The translations under genes and the position numbers were made by a program. Shown in pieces: positions 17,147 to 26,556 of a stretch of 49,014 bases of DNA. This DNA is from Hydrogenimonas sp. GTDB taxonomy: Bacteria > Campylobacterota > Campylobacteria > Campylobacterales > Hydrogenimonadaceae. The notes beneath the pieces were generated by a model. It saw only the letters and a list, made by a program, of their open reading frames with translations. It was not told where the DNA came from and made no database searches. How positions within the stretch are numbered: the first letter of the stretch is position 1; each line of letters opens with the position of its first letter. The stretch lies in assembly GCF_029932565.1 (NCBI RefSeq), contig NZ_JAOZPV010000005.1, forward strand, positions 1 to 49,014, read 5' to 3'.

Positions 17147-18008
17147 GACGATACTGGAAAAATATTCGATCGAGGTTGTAGTCAACCGGACCAAAATTTC
17201 AAGAAAAAACCTTGAAAAACTGAAAAACGGAAATTTCGAAGGCTTTACGCGGCCGCAGGCGTACGGATTCATCAGGATTTTGGAACGGGAATTCAACGAG
17301 AGTTTCGATGATCTGAAACGGGAAATGGATGCATGGTTTGAAGAGTTGCCATCCGAGATCTCCGAACCGATCTTCCAGCGGGAGGATCATCAGGAAGAGG
17401 GGAGCTCCAGAAAGTGGATCGTAGCGGGATTGGTCGCGATGGTTCTGCTGCTGGGGTTCTATCTTTTTCAGAAGGAGTTCGCATCTCCATCGCAGAAAGA
17501 AGCCGAGTCTCGGATCGCAGTGACGACGAAAAATATCACACCCGTCCAAAAGGCGGAAAAGCACGAAAGCGATCTCACACCCGAAGATCGGGGAGCTGCG
17601 ATGGAAAAGAGTATCGCTTCTCCGGCCGAGTCGAATATGACACAGGAACCGGCAGCCAAGGCAGCGGAACAGGGGGTCGCCCAACCTGCCAAAGAAAAAG
17701 CGGAACCCGAGCCCTATGTGCCGCTTGAAGATGTGGCGTTGACACCGGTTATCAAACTTTGGTTCGGTATCATCGATCTCAAAACGAAAAAACGGCTTGC
17801 AAAAGTGTCGGATGCACCCTACGAAATCGAATCACGTGGGAAAAAACTGATCGTTACGGGTCATGGGCGTTTCGAGATCAGTGATGCATTTGGCAACCTT
17901 TTTAAATTCAACGATGCCAAAAAGCACTATTTTCTTATCGATGACGGTATGGTGAAAGAGATTGCAGAAAGTGAATTCAGGCGCCTGAACGGAGGAAAAG
18001 GTTGGTAA
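17139..18008 (+). CDS. RodZ-like membrane protein with N-terminal helix-turn-helix
   Basis: 289 residues. Residues 1-65 resemble a small helix-turn-helix (RTKISRKNLEKLKNGNFEGF), a transmembrane helix lies at about 93-110, a Glu/Ala/Lys-rich linker runs to about 195, and a compact C-terminal domain follows (VIKLWFGIIDLKTKKR to the end). This order recalls RodZ, but I do not see the full RodZ HTH consensus. In C. jejuni a membrane-protein gene occupies the same position after the rlmB-type gene (from memory). Function unknown; a cell-envelope role is inferred from topology. Overlaps the next gene by 7 bases. Confidence 0.7.
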   Translation: MFETILEKYSIEVVVNRTKISRKNLEKLKNGNFEGFTRPQAYGFIRILEREFNESFDDLKREMDAWFEELPSEISEPIFQREDHQEEGSSRKWIVAGLVAMVLLLGFYLFQKEFASPSQKEAESRIAVTTKNITPVQKAEKHESDLTPEDRGAAMEKSIASPAESNMTQEPAAKAAEQGVAQPAKEKAEPEPYVPLEDVALTPVIKLWFGIIDLKTKKRLAKVSDAPYEIESRGKKLIVTGHGRFEISDAFGNLFKFNDAKKHYFLIDDGMVKEIAESEFRRLNGGKGW

Positions 18009-18823
18009 AAAAAGCATGTCTGATTCTACTGCTGGCTGTCGGGTTGTATGCCGACAGCCTGCTCGAGCGTGTCTCTTTGCTGATGGATCCGTCCGACTAC
18101 GATTCCCACAAAAAACTGATCGCTCTCCTCTTTGAGGATGAAACGGCTTTCCGGGCCGGCCCGGATTACGATATGGTCAAAATCGCTACGGTACTTGAAG
18201 AGAACGGCTTGCTTCGTCTCTCTTTGGGAGAGAATGAAGAGATCGGCCTGATCTTCGAATACGAAGGTGAAAATCCTCTCTTTTTCATGAAATTGATTGC
18301 CGACACGTTGCGCAGTCTCGGACTCTCTTCGGTTTTGACAAAACGTGCATCGTTCGATGAAAACGGTTTTGTCTGGCGGGTCGGTTTCGTGTCAAGCAGT
18401 GTACCCGATCCGGTTCTGATTGCCGAGCGTCTCAAAAAACGAGATGCCAAAGTAGCAGATATCGAACGAATCGATGCCGCTCTCTGGCGCTATCGTGTCG
18501 ATCTGAACGAAGCAGATATGAGTGCTCTGCCAATGGAAGCGGGAGATGTGAGAAAGATTGTTCGTCCGGTGCGGCCTGTCTGGATCGATGTTTCCCATAT
18601 CAGAAAGTTGACGATTCGGGAATTGCCGGGAAGCCACTGGCATGCCGATGTCGTGGTTTATGATAAAATGCTGCATATTTTATCCATGCGACAGAACGAT
18701 ACGCGCACCCGTTTTATGCGGCTTCGGCTGCCTGGTGACGCCGCCTATGTGAAAATCAGTGATCGTTTTACACTGGAGAATCTTCGTAGCGGACTGAAAC
18801 TGAACGCCCAGGGCGCGAGGTGA
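18002..18823 (+). CDS. Secreted/periplasmic protein of unknown function
   Basis: 273 residues from a TTG start preceded by GGAGGAAAAGG. The N-terminus (VKKACLILLLAVGLYA/DS) is a clear signal peptide. The mature part has two halves, one with an alpha/beta-like pattern (FFMKLIADTLRSLGLSSVLTK) and a C-terminal beta-rich part. No motif I recognise. It overlaps the membrane protein upstream and precedes the aminotransferase, the same arrangement I remember around Cj0151c. The pair may work together in the envelope; that is inference from linkage only. Confidence 0.72.
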   Translation: MVKKACLILLLAVGLYADSLLERVSLLMDPSDYDSHKKLIALLFEDETAFRAGPDYDMVKIATVLEENGLLRLSLGENEEIGLIFEYEGENPLFFMKLIADTLRSLGLSSVLTKRASFDENGFVWRVGFVSSSVPDPVLIAERLKKRDAKVADIERIDAALWRYRVDLNEADMSALPMEAGDVRKIVRPVRPVWIDVSHIRKLTIRELPGSHWHADVVVYDKMLHILSMRQNDTRTRFMRLRLPGDAAYVKISDRFTLENLRSGLKLNAQGAR

Positions 18824-18848
18824 CGGTTCCAAAAGGTAGACAAAAGCG

Positions 18849-20063
18849 ATGTTTGACGAGATAGAATTTGAAAAGCTGAAGCGATTGCCGAAATATGTTT
18901 TTGCCGAAGTGAATGATCTCAAAATGGCTGCGAGACGCGCCGGTGAGGATGTCATCGACTTCAGTATGGGCAATCCCGACGGCCCGCCGTCTGAAAAAAT
19001 TATCGAGAAGCTGATCGAATCGGCGAAAAAGCCGAAAACACACGGCTACTCGGCAAGCAAAGGCATCTACAAACTCCGCCTGGCGATCTGCAACTGGTAC
19101 GAACGTCGATACGGCGTCGCACTCGATCCCGAAACCGAAGCGGTCGCGACGATGGGGAGCAAAGAGGGGTATGTCCACCTCGTTCAGGCGATCACGAATC
19201 CGGGTGATACGGCGGTCGTTCCCGATCCGACCTATCCGATCCACTCCTACGCTTTCATGCTGGCGGGTGGTGCGGTTCGCAAGATGGAGCTCGTTTTCAA
19301 CGAACACTACGAAGTGGACGAAGATCTCTTCTTCATCAATCTCAGGAAAGCTCTGATAGAGTCGGTGCCGCGTCCCAAATATATCGTCGTCAACTTCCCC
19401 CACAATCCCAGTACAGCGACCGTGACCCCCGCTTTTTACGAGCGGCTGGTCGATATGGCGAAAAAGGAGCGTTTCTACATCATCAGTGACATCGCCTATG
19501 CGGATATCACGTTTGACGGATACAAAACCCCCTCGATACTCAGTGTGGAGGGTGCGAAAGATGTGGCAGTGGAGAGCTTCACACTCTCCAAAAGCTACAA
19601 TATGGCGGGTTGGCGTGTCGGATTTATCGTGGGCAATCGCAAAATGGTGGGAGCGGTACAGAAGATAAAGAGCTGGCTCGACTACGGGATGTTCACGCCG
19701 ATACAGGTCGCGGCAACGATCGCGCTCAACGAACTCGAATACGAGGTGCAAAATACGATCGAGAAATATCGCAAACGCCGCGATGTACTCATCGATGCTT
19801 TCGGCAAAGCGGGATGGGAGATCGAAAAACCGCAGGCGACCATGTTTGTCTGGGCCAAACTCCCGAAAGGGGCACTCCATCTGGGGAGCCTCGAATTTTC
19901 CAAAAAACTTCTGACCGAAGCGAAGGTGGCCGTCAGCCCCGGTATCGGTTTCGGTGAATATGGCGACCAGTACGTCCGCATCGCTCTGATAGAAAACGAA
20001 AAACGAATCAGGCAGGCGGCCCGGAACATCAAGAAGTACCTGAAAGAACTCAAATCCGAATAA
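18849..20063 (+). CDS. PLP-dependent aminotransferase, class I/II (AlaT/DapL-like)
   Basis: 404 residues. Fold-type I aminotransferase features: SMGNPDGPP (substrate loop), VPDPTYPIHSYAF, the VNFPHNPS Asn region, ISDIAYADI with Asp214 and Tyr217, and the PLP lysine in FTLSKSYNMAGWRVGF (K248). The sequence type fits alanine/aspartate-family aminotransferases that sit before hom in Campylobacterota. Transamination in the aspartate or alanine pathway is likely, but exact substrates cannot be told from sequence. Confidence 0.9.
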   Translation: MFDEIEFEKLKRLPKYVFAEVNDLKMAARRAGEDVIDFSMGNPDGPPSEKIIEKLIESAKKPKTHGYSASKGIYKLRLAICNWYERRYGVALDPETEAVATMGSKEGYVHLVQAITNPGDTAVVPDPTYPIHSYAFMLAGGAVRKMELVFNEHYEVDEDLFFINLRKALIESVPRPKYIVVNFPHNPSTATVTPAFYERLVDMAKKERFYIISDIAYADITFDGYKTPSILSVEGAKDVAVESFTLSKSYNMAGWRVGFIVGNRKMVGAVQKIKSWLDYGMFTPIQVAATIALNELEYEVQNTIEKYRKRRDVLIDAFGKAGWEIEKPQATMFVWAKLPKGALHLGSLEFSKKLLTEAKVAVSPGIGFGEYGDQYVRIALIENEKRIRQAARNIKKYLKELKSE

Positions 20064-20078
20064 ATTTTCGACAAGAAG

Positions 20079-20132
20079 GGAACGAAGTGACCATCCATAA
20101 GTATTCACTATTCACCAGTCATTGTTCATTCC
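20079..20132. repeat. Short inverted repeat with TTCAC tandem motif upstream of hom
   Basis: GGAACGAA at 20079-20086 pairs with TTCATTCC at 20125-20132 (7 of 8). The right side is a low-complexity run of ATTCACTATTCACC-like units. It occupies most of the 88-base gap between the aminotransferase and hom. Resembles other junction repeats in the window. Confidence 0.4.
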
Positions 20133-20151
20133 ATGCGCAACGGAGTGGTGC

Positions 20152-21414
20152 ATGATCCGGATAGGTATTATCGGAGTAGGAACGGTCGGGACGAGTGTCG
20201 CCGAAATTCTCGAATCCAATCGCGATATCATCTGCGCCAGAGCCGGGAAAGAGATTGTTGTCAAAAAGGGTGTCGTACGCGATCTGTCGCGTCAGCGCAC
20301 CATCGATATTCCACTGACCGACAATGTCGACGACGTGCTTGACGATCCTGAGATCGACATCATTGTCGAGTTGATGGGTGGTGTCGAAGAACCCTACGCG
20401 GTCGTCAAAAAAGCGTTGCAAAACGGCAAGGCGGTCGTCACGGCGAACAAAGCCCTTCTGGCGTATCACCGTTATGAACTGCAGGAGGTCGCAGGGGAAT
20501 TGCCTTTCGAGTTCGAAGCGAGTGTGGCGGGCGGTATTCCGATTATCAAGGCATTGCGCGAAGGATTGAGCGCCAACCATATCGAGTCGATCAAGGGGAT
20601 CATCAACGGTACGGCCAACTATATACTGACCAAGATGATGAATGAAGGGGCTGATTTCACGCCGGTACTGAAAGAGGCACAGGCCCTGGGATATGCAGAA
20701 GCGGATCCTACGTTTGATATCGGAGGTTTCGATGCGGCACACAAACTGCTTATTCTCGCTTCGATCGCCTATGGCATCGAGACGAAACCGGAAGATATTC
20801 TGATCGAAGGGATCGAAAGTGTAACGCAGGATGATATCAGTTTTGCGAAAGAGTTCGGTTATACACTCAAACTGCTTGGCATTGCCAAAAAAGTCGGTGA
20901 CTATGTGGAGCTTCGGGTACACCCTGCATTGGTTCCCCAGAGACAGATGATCGCCAAAGTCGACGGTGTTATGAATGGAATCAGTGTGATCGGCGACAAA
21001 GTGGGCGAAACGATGTACTATGGTCCTGGCGCAGGCGGCGACGCTACGGCGAGCGCCGTTATCAGTGATATTATCGCGATCGCACGCGGAGGAAAATCTT
21101 CGCCGATGCTCGGTTTCAAGCGCCCGCTCGAAAGCGGACTGGTACTACTCGAACGGGATGCCGTTGTCACCAAATACTATCTTCGTCTGAAAGTTGCCGA
21201 CAGACCCGGTGTTCTGGCGAAAGTCTCCCAGGTGATGGGTGAGCAGAACATCTCGATCGAGACAATGCTTCAAAAGCCGGCTCGTGGGGATGCGGCGACG
21301 CTTCTGCTTTCTACTCACGCATGTAAAGAACGTGCGATGCAGGATGCCCTCAAAGATCTATTCAGGCTTGACAGTGTCAAAGAGAGGCCGGTAATGATAC
21401 GGATAGAAGATTAG
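20152..21414 (+). CDS. hom: Homoserine dehydrogenase
   Basis: 420 residues from the ATG at 20152, behind CGGAGTGG. Nucleotide-binding GVGTVG at 8-13, the catalytic domain with GIINGTANYILTKM and EAQALGYAEADPTFDIGG, and a C-terminal ACT domain (YYLRLKVADRPGVLAKV) that normally binds threonine for feedback inhibition. It reduces aspartate semialdehyde to homoserine for threonine and methionine synthesis. A longer reading starting ten codons upstream has no ribosome-binding site and is rejected. Follows the aminotransferase as in C. jejuni. Confidence 0.96.
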   Translation: MIRIGIIGVGTVGTSVAEILESNRDIICARAGKEIVVKKGVVRDLSRQRTIDIPLTDNVDDVLDDPEIDIIVELMGGVEEPYAVVKKALQNGKAVVTANKALLAYHRYELQEVAGELPFEFEASVAGGIPIIKALREGLSANHIESIKGIINGTANYILTKMMNEGADFTPVLKEAQALGYAEADPTFDIGGFDAAHKLLILASIAYGIETKPEDILIEGIESVTQDDISFAKEFGYTLKLLGIAKKVGDYVELRVHPALVPQRQMIAKVDGVMNGISVIGDKVGETMYYGPGAGGDATASAVISDIIAIARGGKSSPMLGFKRPLESGLVLLERDAVVTKYYLRLKVADRPGVLAKVSQVMGEQNISIETMLQKPARGDAATLLLSTHACKERAMQDALKDLFRLDSVKERPVMIRIED

Positions 21415-21500
21415 GGCCATCTCGAAAATTCCTGCATACTGCAACGGAGATGGATCCGGTCACAGAGTATTGAGCATCGTAACTCAGAAAGGGGAAAACC

Positions 21501-23570
21501 TTGCAGTTCAAAGAGATTGAAAGTGTCTGCACCTACTGCGGTGTCGGGTGTGACATCGTTGCACAGGTAAAGCAGAACCGTGTCCATAAAATCTATGCCG
21601 ACAAAGATGGGTATGTGAGTCAGGGCAAACTCTGCATCAAAGGCAAATACGGTTTTGACTTTATCGACTCCGAAGCCAGAATACGTGAACCCCGTATCGC
21701 CAAACGTTTTTTGGAGAACAATCCCCATATCAAAGCCGAGATTGATTCGACTCTGAGGCCGCTCGACGAGCAGTGGTTCACGACCGATCTCGGCAGTGCT
21801 GTCAAGGCGGCGGCGATGAAGCTGAGCGAGATACGCGAAACCCACGGTGACGAGAGTTTCTGTGCGATCGGCGGGGCCCGGACGAGCTGCGAGAGTGCCT
21901 ATCTGTTCCAGAAGTTTACACGCGATTCGATGAACTCCCCCCATGTCGACAACTGCGCACGCGTCTGCCACTCTCCCAGTCTCAAGGGGATGCGCGCCAC
22001 GATTGGCGAAGGTGCCGCCACCAACCCGTACAACGATATCTATGAAACCGAATTCATTCTGATTATCGGATCCAATACGACCGAGGCGCATCCGATCGTC
22101 GCCAACCGCATCATCGATGCCGCACGTCTGCACGACAATGTCGCCGTGATCGACGTGCGCGACATCAAAATGATGAAGTATGCGAAGCACAAGGCGATCA
22201 TTCCGCACGAAGCCAATCTGCTGGTGCTCAACATGATGGCGCGCGTTATCATCGAGGAGGAGCTGTACGACAGGAAATTCATCGAATCGCGGACGACGGG
22301 ATTCGAGATGTACCGCGAAGCGATCATGAACGATCCCTATGCCGACCCGATCTTTTTCCGCTCCATTCCGGGGTACGAGCATCTGGCTACGAAGATACCG
22401 GTGATCGCGCGGGAGTATGCCCTGAAAAAGTCGATGATTTTCTGGGGTCTCGGTGTGACGGAACATCTCGACGGCAGTTACGCGGTCATGGCGATCACCC
22501 ACCTGGCACTGCTGACGGGAAATATCGGCAAAACCGGCGCCGGCTTGATGCCCCTGCGCGGACAGAACAATGTGCAGGGTGCCTGCGACATGGGATGCCT
22601 GCCCTATTACGATCCCGACTATCAGACACCGAAAAAAGTCGGACTCATGACCCCACAACTCGTCGATGCGATGCTGGAAGGGAAGATCAAAGCACTGCTC
22701 AACATGGGAGAGGATATCGCGCATATCCATCCCAACCAGAACAAGATCGACAAAGCGTTGAAAACGCTCGACTTCATCATGGTACAGGAACTTTTCATGA
22801 CCGAAATTGCCAAGCGGGCCGATATCGTCATCGGTGTCAAATCGGCCTATGAGAAAGAGGGAGTCTACGTCAACGCGATGCGGCGTCTGCATCTTTCACA
22901 ACCGCTTGTGCAGAGCGATCTGCCGGATGATTGGGAAGTGATCAAGATGCTGGACAATGCGATGGGCGGAGACTACGATTACGAGAACAGCGAAGATGTC
23001 TGGAACGAAGTACGGGAAGTTGCGCACCGCCGTTTCAGCGGTGCGAGTTATCTGCGTTTGAAACGTCACCGCAAACGGGGATTGCAGTGGCCGGTCTATA
23101 TCGAGGATACACCGGTTCTGCATCTTCTCGACTTCCGGACCGAGGATGGGCTCGGACGCTACCACTATCATCAGTACCAGCCCAGAGGAATGATCGCAGA
23201 GCTGATCGAAAAGGGTGCTGTGGAGCAAGGCTTCTACCTGACTACGGGCCGCACCCTTCCGCAATACAACAATGCGGCACAAACGAATCGAAGCGAAAAA
23301 CTCAGCGGTCGTTATGGGGAAGATCTATTGCTCGCCAGCGAGGAAGACAAGAGTCGTTTTCCCGATACGGAGAGGGTTGTACTGAAGAGTGCATATGGTG
23401 AAAGTGCGCCGCTGCGCGTCAAATTCAGCGACAAAATCAGTCGGAATACTCTTTTCGTCACGTTTCACCATGCCGGGTCGAAGATCAATTCTCTCTTTGG
23501 CGATGCAAGCGACGAACTGATCCTGACGGCGGTGTTCAAATCGATCAAAGTCGGGGTATTGCCTGCTTGA
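21501..23570 (+). CDS. Cys-type formate-dehydrogenase-like molybdopterin oxidoreductase
   Basis: 689 residues, TTG start with a GAAAGGGG ribosome-binding sequence. One [4Fe-4S] site, C10-x2-C13-x3-C17-x27-C45. The active-site segment NCARVCHSPS has Cys156-His157 where E. coli FdhF has selenocysteine-His, and LRGQNNVQGACDMG carries the FdhF-type active Arg (R353). HEANLLVLN and a C-terminal molybdopterin-dinucleotide-binding domain complete the FDH-H layout (E. coli FdhF is 715 residues). It lacks the extra N-terminal Fe-S domains of NAD-linked enzymes, and no partner subunit is adjacent, so its electron acceptor is unknown. It overlaps yraN by 4 bases (TTGA). Formate oxidation is the best guess; another oxidoreductase reaction is possible. 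Confidence 0.85.
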   Translation: MQFKEIESVCTYCGVGCDIVAQVKQNRVHKIYADKDGYVSQGKLCIKGKYGFDFIDSEARIREPRIAKRFLENNPHIKAEIDSTLRPLDEQWFTTDLGSAVKAAAMKLSEIRETHGDESFCAIGGARTSCESAYLFQKFTRDSMNSPHVDNCARVCHSPSLKGMRATIGEGAATNPYNDIYETEFILIIGSNTTEAHPIVANRIIDAARLHDNVAVIDVRDIKMMKYAKHKAIIPHEANLLVLNMMARVIIEEELYDRKFIESRTTGFEMYREAIMNDPYADPIFFRSIPGYEHLATKIPVIAREYALKKSMIFWGLGVTEHLDGSYAVMAITHLALLTGNIGKTGAGLMPLRGQNNVQGACDMGCLPYYDPDYQTPKKVGLMTPQLVDAMLEGKIKALLNMGEDIAHIHPNQNKIDKALKTLDFIMVQELFMTEIAKRADIVIGVKSAYEKEGVYVNAMRRLHLSQPLVQSDLPDDWEVIKMLDNAMGGDYDYENSEDVWNEVREVAHRRFSGASYLRLKRHRKRGLQWPVYIEDTPVLHLLDFRTEDGLGRYHYHQYQPRGMIAELIEKGAVEQGFYLTTGRTLPQYNNAAQTNRSEKLSGRYGEDLLLASEEDKSRFPDTERVVLKSAYGESAPLRVKFSDKISRNTLFVTFHHAGSKINSLFGDASDELILTAVFKSIKVGVLPA

Positions 23571-23893
23571 GCCGCGTCAAAGGAGATGCCGCCGAGACGA
23601 TTGCCTGTAACTTTTTGATACAGGAAGGGTGCCGCATTCTGGCACGAAATGTCTATTCAAGATTCGGCGAGATCGATATAGTTGCACAAAAAGGGGGAGT
23701 CATCCACTTTGTCGAAGTCAAAAGCGGTACGACGTATGAACCCATTTACAACATCACACCGGCCAAACTTGCCAAGCTTCAACGTTCGATTGATGTCTAT
23801 CTCAAACAGCATCGCCCTGATTGTCCCTATCAGCTCGACGCCCTGATTGTCAAGGGGCACAGGTGTGAGTGGGTACAGAATATTACGATGTGA
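23567..23893 (+). CDS. yraN: YraN/UPF0102 family nuclease-fold protein
   Basis: 108 residues from a TTG that overlaps the molybdoenzyme stop. The GEIDIV...HFVEVKSG pattern (Asp, then Glu-Val-Lys) is the core of the restriction-endonuclease-like fold of UPF0102 proteins, and the N-terminus KGDAAETIACNFL fits. Members are thought to act in DNA metabolism, but the biochemical role is not settled. In C. jejuni the homologue lies between hom and trxA (from memory), matching this position apart from the molybdoenzyme. Confidence 0.9.
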   Translation: MSRVKGDAAETIACNFLIQEGCRILARNVYSRFGEIDIVAQKGGVIHFVEVKSGTTYEPIYNITPAKLAKLQRSIDVYLKQHRPDCPYQLDALIVKGHRCEWVQNITM

Positions 23894-24006
23894 CAGAAAG
23901 CTCTCTTTGTAACCGCCCGGGGGTCTCTTCGCGACGACTTCCGGGGATAAATATTTTACGAAATGGGTTAATGTCTGATAACAAAAAAATTTAAAGTTAT
24001 ACCCGC

Positions 24007-24012
24007 TATAAT
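24007..24012 (+). promoter_or_regulatory. -10 box of the trxA promoter
   Basis: TATAAT lies 32 bases before the trxA start and is preceded by an A/T-rich tract with no clear -35, a common promoter style in Campylobacterota. The 150-base gap after yraN suggests that trxA starts a new transcription unit. Confidence 0.6.
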
Positions 24013-24043
24013 CTAACCATTAATTTTCTCAAGGAGTTCCGTA

Positions 24044-24364
24044 ATGGGCAAATATATTGAACTGACAGGCAGCAATTTTGACGAAACAGTCAAAGAGGGT
24101 GTAACACTGGTCGATTTCTGGGCACCGTGGTGTGGACCGTGCCGCATGATCGCACCGGTTATCGAAGAACTTGCCGAAGAGTATGAAGGCAAAGCGAAAA
24201 TCGCGAAAGTCAATACGGACGAAGAGCAGGATCTTGCGATCAAATTTGGTATCCGTTCCATTCCGAGCATCCTCTTTTTCAAAGACGGTCAGGTTGTTGA
24301 CCAAATGGTCGGTGCCGCTTCCAAGCAGGCATTTGCCGAAAAACTCGACGCACTTCTCGGCTGA
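24044..24364 (+). CDS. trxA: Thioredoxin
   Basis: 106 residues with the active site WCGPC (Cys30, Cys33) after VDFWAPW, and the cis-Pro region in RSIPSILFF. Full length for a standard thioredoxin. ATG behind AAGGAG. It is reduced by the trxB product encoded just downstream, with one small membrane-protein gene between. Cytoplasmic thiol-disulfide reductant. Confidence 0.97.
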   Translation: MGKYIELTGSNFDETVKEGVTLVDFWAPWCGPCRMIAPVIEELAEEYEGKAKIAKVNTDEEQDLAIKFGIRSIPSILFFKDGQVVDQMVGAASKQAFAEKLDALLG

Positions 24365-24376
24365 TTTTCCACTACC

Positions 24377-24838
24377 ATGCATCAAGGAAGGAGAAAATCC
24401 CTTTTCTCCTTTTCCTATGTGTTCGCCTCCTTTTTCGGGGCGGCGATGATCGCACTCGCTTTCGGCTATTTCAACTACAAATATTCCCAATACAAATTTA
24501 TCAATTTCAAAGAGACGATACTCTATACTAAATCAAAACTGTTCGAGCCCGATAAAAAACGGTATATCGTCGTTGTCTACAGCTCGCATATGGGGGAGAT
24601 CGACAAGACGCTGGAGCCTTTGTCGAGACAGAACAGCGTTCTGGCGATCGATCTGTATCAAAAGCGCAAAGCGCGAAAAGAGAATATCATCTATCTGACG
24701 GCAGGAACGAATACGCTGCTTAAAATCATCCATCGATTTCATATCCGGGAAGTACCGAGCTATTTTATGATTGAAAAACAGAACGAAAACGGACTCTACA
24801 AACAGGCAAGCAAGATCTATCTATTGGAGGTAAAATGA
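24377..24838 (+). CDS. Small membrane-anchored protein between trxA and trxB
   Basis: 153 residues. A basic N-terminus and one transmembrane helix (about residues 13-32, [20 protein letters not shown]) are followed by a soluble domain of about 115 residues. The pattern [11 protein letters not shown], a middle helical region, and [13 protein letters not shown] (a Pro-containing strand) resembles a thioredoxin-like fold without a CxxC motif. It starts 12 bases after trxA and overlaps trxB by 4 bases, so it is co-expressed with the thioredoxin system. Function unknown; the fold suggestion is a visual inference. Confidence 0.75.
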   Translation: MHQGRRKSLFSFSYVFASFFGAAMIALAFGYFNYKYSQYKFINFKETILYTKSKLFEPDKKRYIVVVYSSHMGEIDKTLEPLSRQNSVLAIDLYQKRKARKENIIYLTAGTNTLLKIIHRFHIREVPSYFMIEKQNENGLYKQASKIYLLEVK

Positions 24839-25794
24839 TGTTGGATTTGGCGATTATCGGCGGAGGGCCGGCGGGATTGACGGCAGGGCTCTATGCCACA
24901 CGGGGCGGTCTGGAACATGTCGTCATGTATGAAAAGGGCATGCCGGGCGGTGCCATCACCCAGAGCAGCGAGGTCGAGAACTATCCTGGGATTACCGAGG
25001 TGGTGACGGGTATGGAACTGATGCAGGATTGGCCGAAACAGTGTATGCGTTTCGGTCTGAAGCATGAAATGGCCGAGGTGACCCGAGTCAGCCGGCCGGA
25101 AGGACTCTGTTTCAAAATCGAGTTGAGCGACGGGAGCGTCGAAACGGCCAAAAGTGTCATCGTCTGTACCGGAAGTACACCAAAACGTGCCGGCTTCAAA
25201 GGAGAGGATGAATTTTTTGGGCGGGGTGTCAGCACCTGTGCCACCTGCGACGGCTTTTTCTACAAGGGCAAGGAGGTCGCCGTTATCGGAGGCGGCGATA
25301 CGGCACTCGAAGAGGCACTCTACCTGGCCAATATCTGCTCGAAAGTCTATGTCGTGCACCGGCGCGACGAGTTTCGTGCCTCACCCGCCACGGTCAGGCG
25401 CGTCAAAGAGAACGAAAAGATCGAACTGGTACTCAATGTCGTGCCGGATGAAGTCTATGGCGACGCGATGGGCGTGCAGGGACTGAAAGTTCAAAAACGG
25501 GATACGGACGAGATCATCGATCTTCCTGTACCGGGCATCTTTATTTTTGTCGGCAACAATGTCAACAACGGTGTTCTGAAACAGGAGGACGGCACCTTTC
25601 TCTGCGAGGTGAACGAGTATGGTGAAGTGGTCGTGGACCTGCTCATGCAGACCAGCGAGAAAGGTCTTTTTGCAGCCGGCGATCTTCGTGTACTGGCACC
25701 CAAACAGGTTGTCTGTGCCGCCGGTGACGGCGCGAATGCCGCGATCGGTGCGATCGCTTACGTTGAACATCTACATCGGGAGAATCTATGCTAA
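24835..25794 (+). CDS. trxB: Thioredoxin reductase
   Basis: 319 residues. FAD-binding [10 protein letters not shown] at the N-terminus, the redox pair CATC (Cys135, Cys138), NADPH-binding [14 protein letters not shown], and the C-terminal FAD motif LFAAGDL. Standard low-molecular-weight thioredoxin reductase that transfers electrons from NADPH to thioredoxin. Strong TTGGAGG ribosome-binding site; the start overlaps the upstream stop. Overlaps dapB by 7 bases. Confidence 0.95.
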   Translation: MMLDLAIIGGGPAGLTAGLYATRGGLEHVVMYEKGMPGGAITQSSEVENYPGITEVVTGMELMQDWPKQCMRFGLKHEMAEVTRVSRPEGLCFKIELSDGSVETAKSVIVCTGSTPKRAGFKGEDEFFGRGVSTCATCDGFFYKGKEVAVIGGGDTALEEALYLANICSKVYVVHRRDEFRASPATVRRVKENEKIELVLNVVPDEVYGDAMGVQGLKVQKRDTDEIIDLPVPGIFIFVGNNVNNGVLKQEDGTFLCEVNEYGEVVVDLLMQTSEKGLFAAGDLRVLAPKQVVCAAGDGANAAIGAIAYVEHLHRENLC

Positions 25795-26555
25795 AAGTCG
25801 GAGTCTATGGGGCGAACGGCCGGGTCGGTCAACTGCTCGTCAAAAATCTTTCGGATGATCCGGAAACCGAAGTCGCCGCGTTGTGCGAGCGTGACCGTAT
25901 CGATTTTCATGCGCCGGAAGGATCGGTCGTGACCAACGATGCGAAAATTTTTCTCGACAGTTGTGAAGCAGCCATCGATTTTACCGTTCCGGAGGCGACC
26001 GAAGCGTTGCTGAGAGCGGCAATGGATCGTCCGCGTCCGCTTGTCATCGGAACGACGGGTCTCGATGATGCCCAGAAAGCGTTGCTTGAAGAGGCCAGCG
26101 AAACGATGCCAATCCTCTATGCCACCAACATGTCCGCGGGTATCGCATTGTTGAAAAAACTGGTACAGTTGACAGCCGAGAAACTGGGTGATTTCGATAT
26201 CGAGATTGTCGAGCAGCATCACCGATTCAAAAAGGATGCACCGAGCGGTACGGCGCTGACGCTGGCCGAATTTGCCGCGAACGGCCGCGGCCTCGACCTC
26301 GACAGGGTACGGGTCAGCTGCCGCGACGGCATGACGGGCGAGAGGACAAAAGAGGAGATCGGTGTCATGGCGATCCGTGGCGGGGATGTCGTCGGGCGTC
26401 ATACAGTCGGCTTCTACAACGATGGCGAATTCATTGAGCTCAACCATACGGCCACCAGTCGCGAAACCTTTTCGAAAGGGGCGGTTCGCGCCTGCAAATG
26501 GCTGGCGGACCAGCCGGCAGGGCTTTATGACATCAGTGATTGTCTGGGACTTTGA
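25788..26555 (+). CDS. dapB: 4-hydroxy-tetrahydrodipicolinate reductase
   Basis: 255 residues. Nucleotide-binding [10 protein letters not shown] at the N-terminus, and the DapB signature [16 protein letters not shown] containing the catalytic His-His and Lys. Catalyses the NAD(P)H-dependent reduction in the lysine/diaminopimelate pathway, and so supports peptidoglycan synthesis. Overlaps trxB by 7 bases; purF starts 1 base after its stop. The dapB-purF pair is also adjacent in C. jejuni (from memory). Confidence 0.96.
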   Translation: MLKVGVYGANGRVGQLLVKNLSDDPETEVAALCERDRIDFHAPEGSVVTNDAKIFLDSCEAAIDFTVPEATEALLRAAMDRPRPLVIGTTGLDDAQKALLEEASETMPILYATNMSAGIALLKKLVQLTAEKLGDFDIEIVEQHHRFKKDAPSGTALTLAEFAANGRGLDLDRVRVSCRDGMTGERTKEEIGVMAIRGGDVVGRHTVGFYNDGEFIELNHTATSRETFSKGAVRACKWLADQPAGLYDISDCLGL

Positions 26556-26556
26556 T

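Noticed and set aside
23894-23960. GC-rich stretch after yraN that might be a terminator
   Set aside because: The CCCGGGGG and CCGGGG blocks do not form a clean complementary stem followed by T residues.
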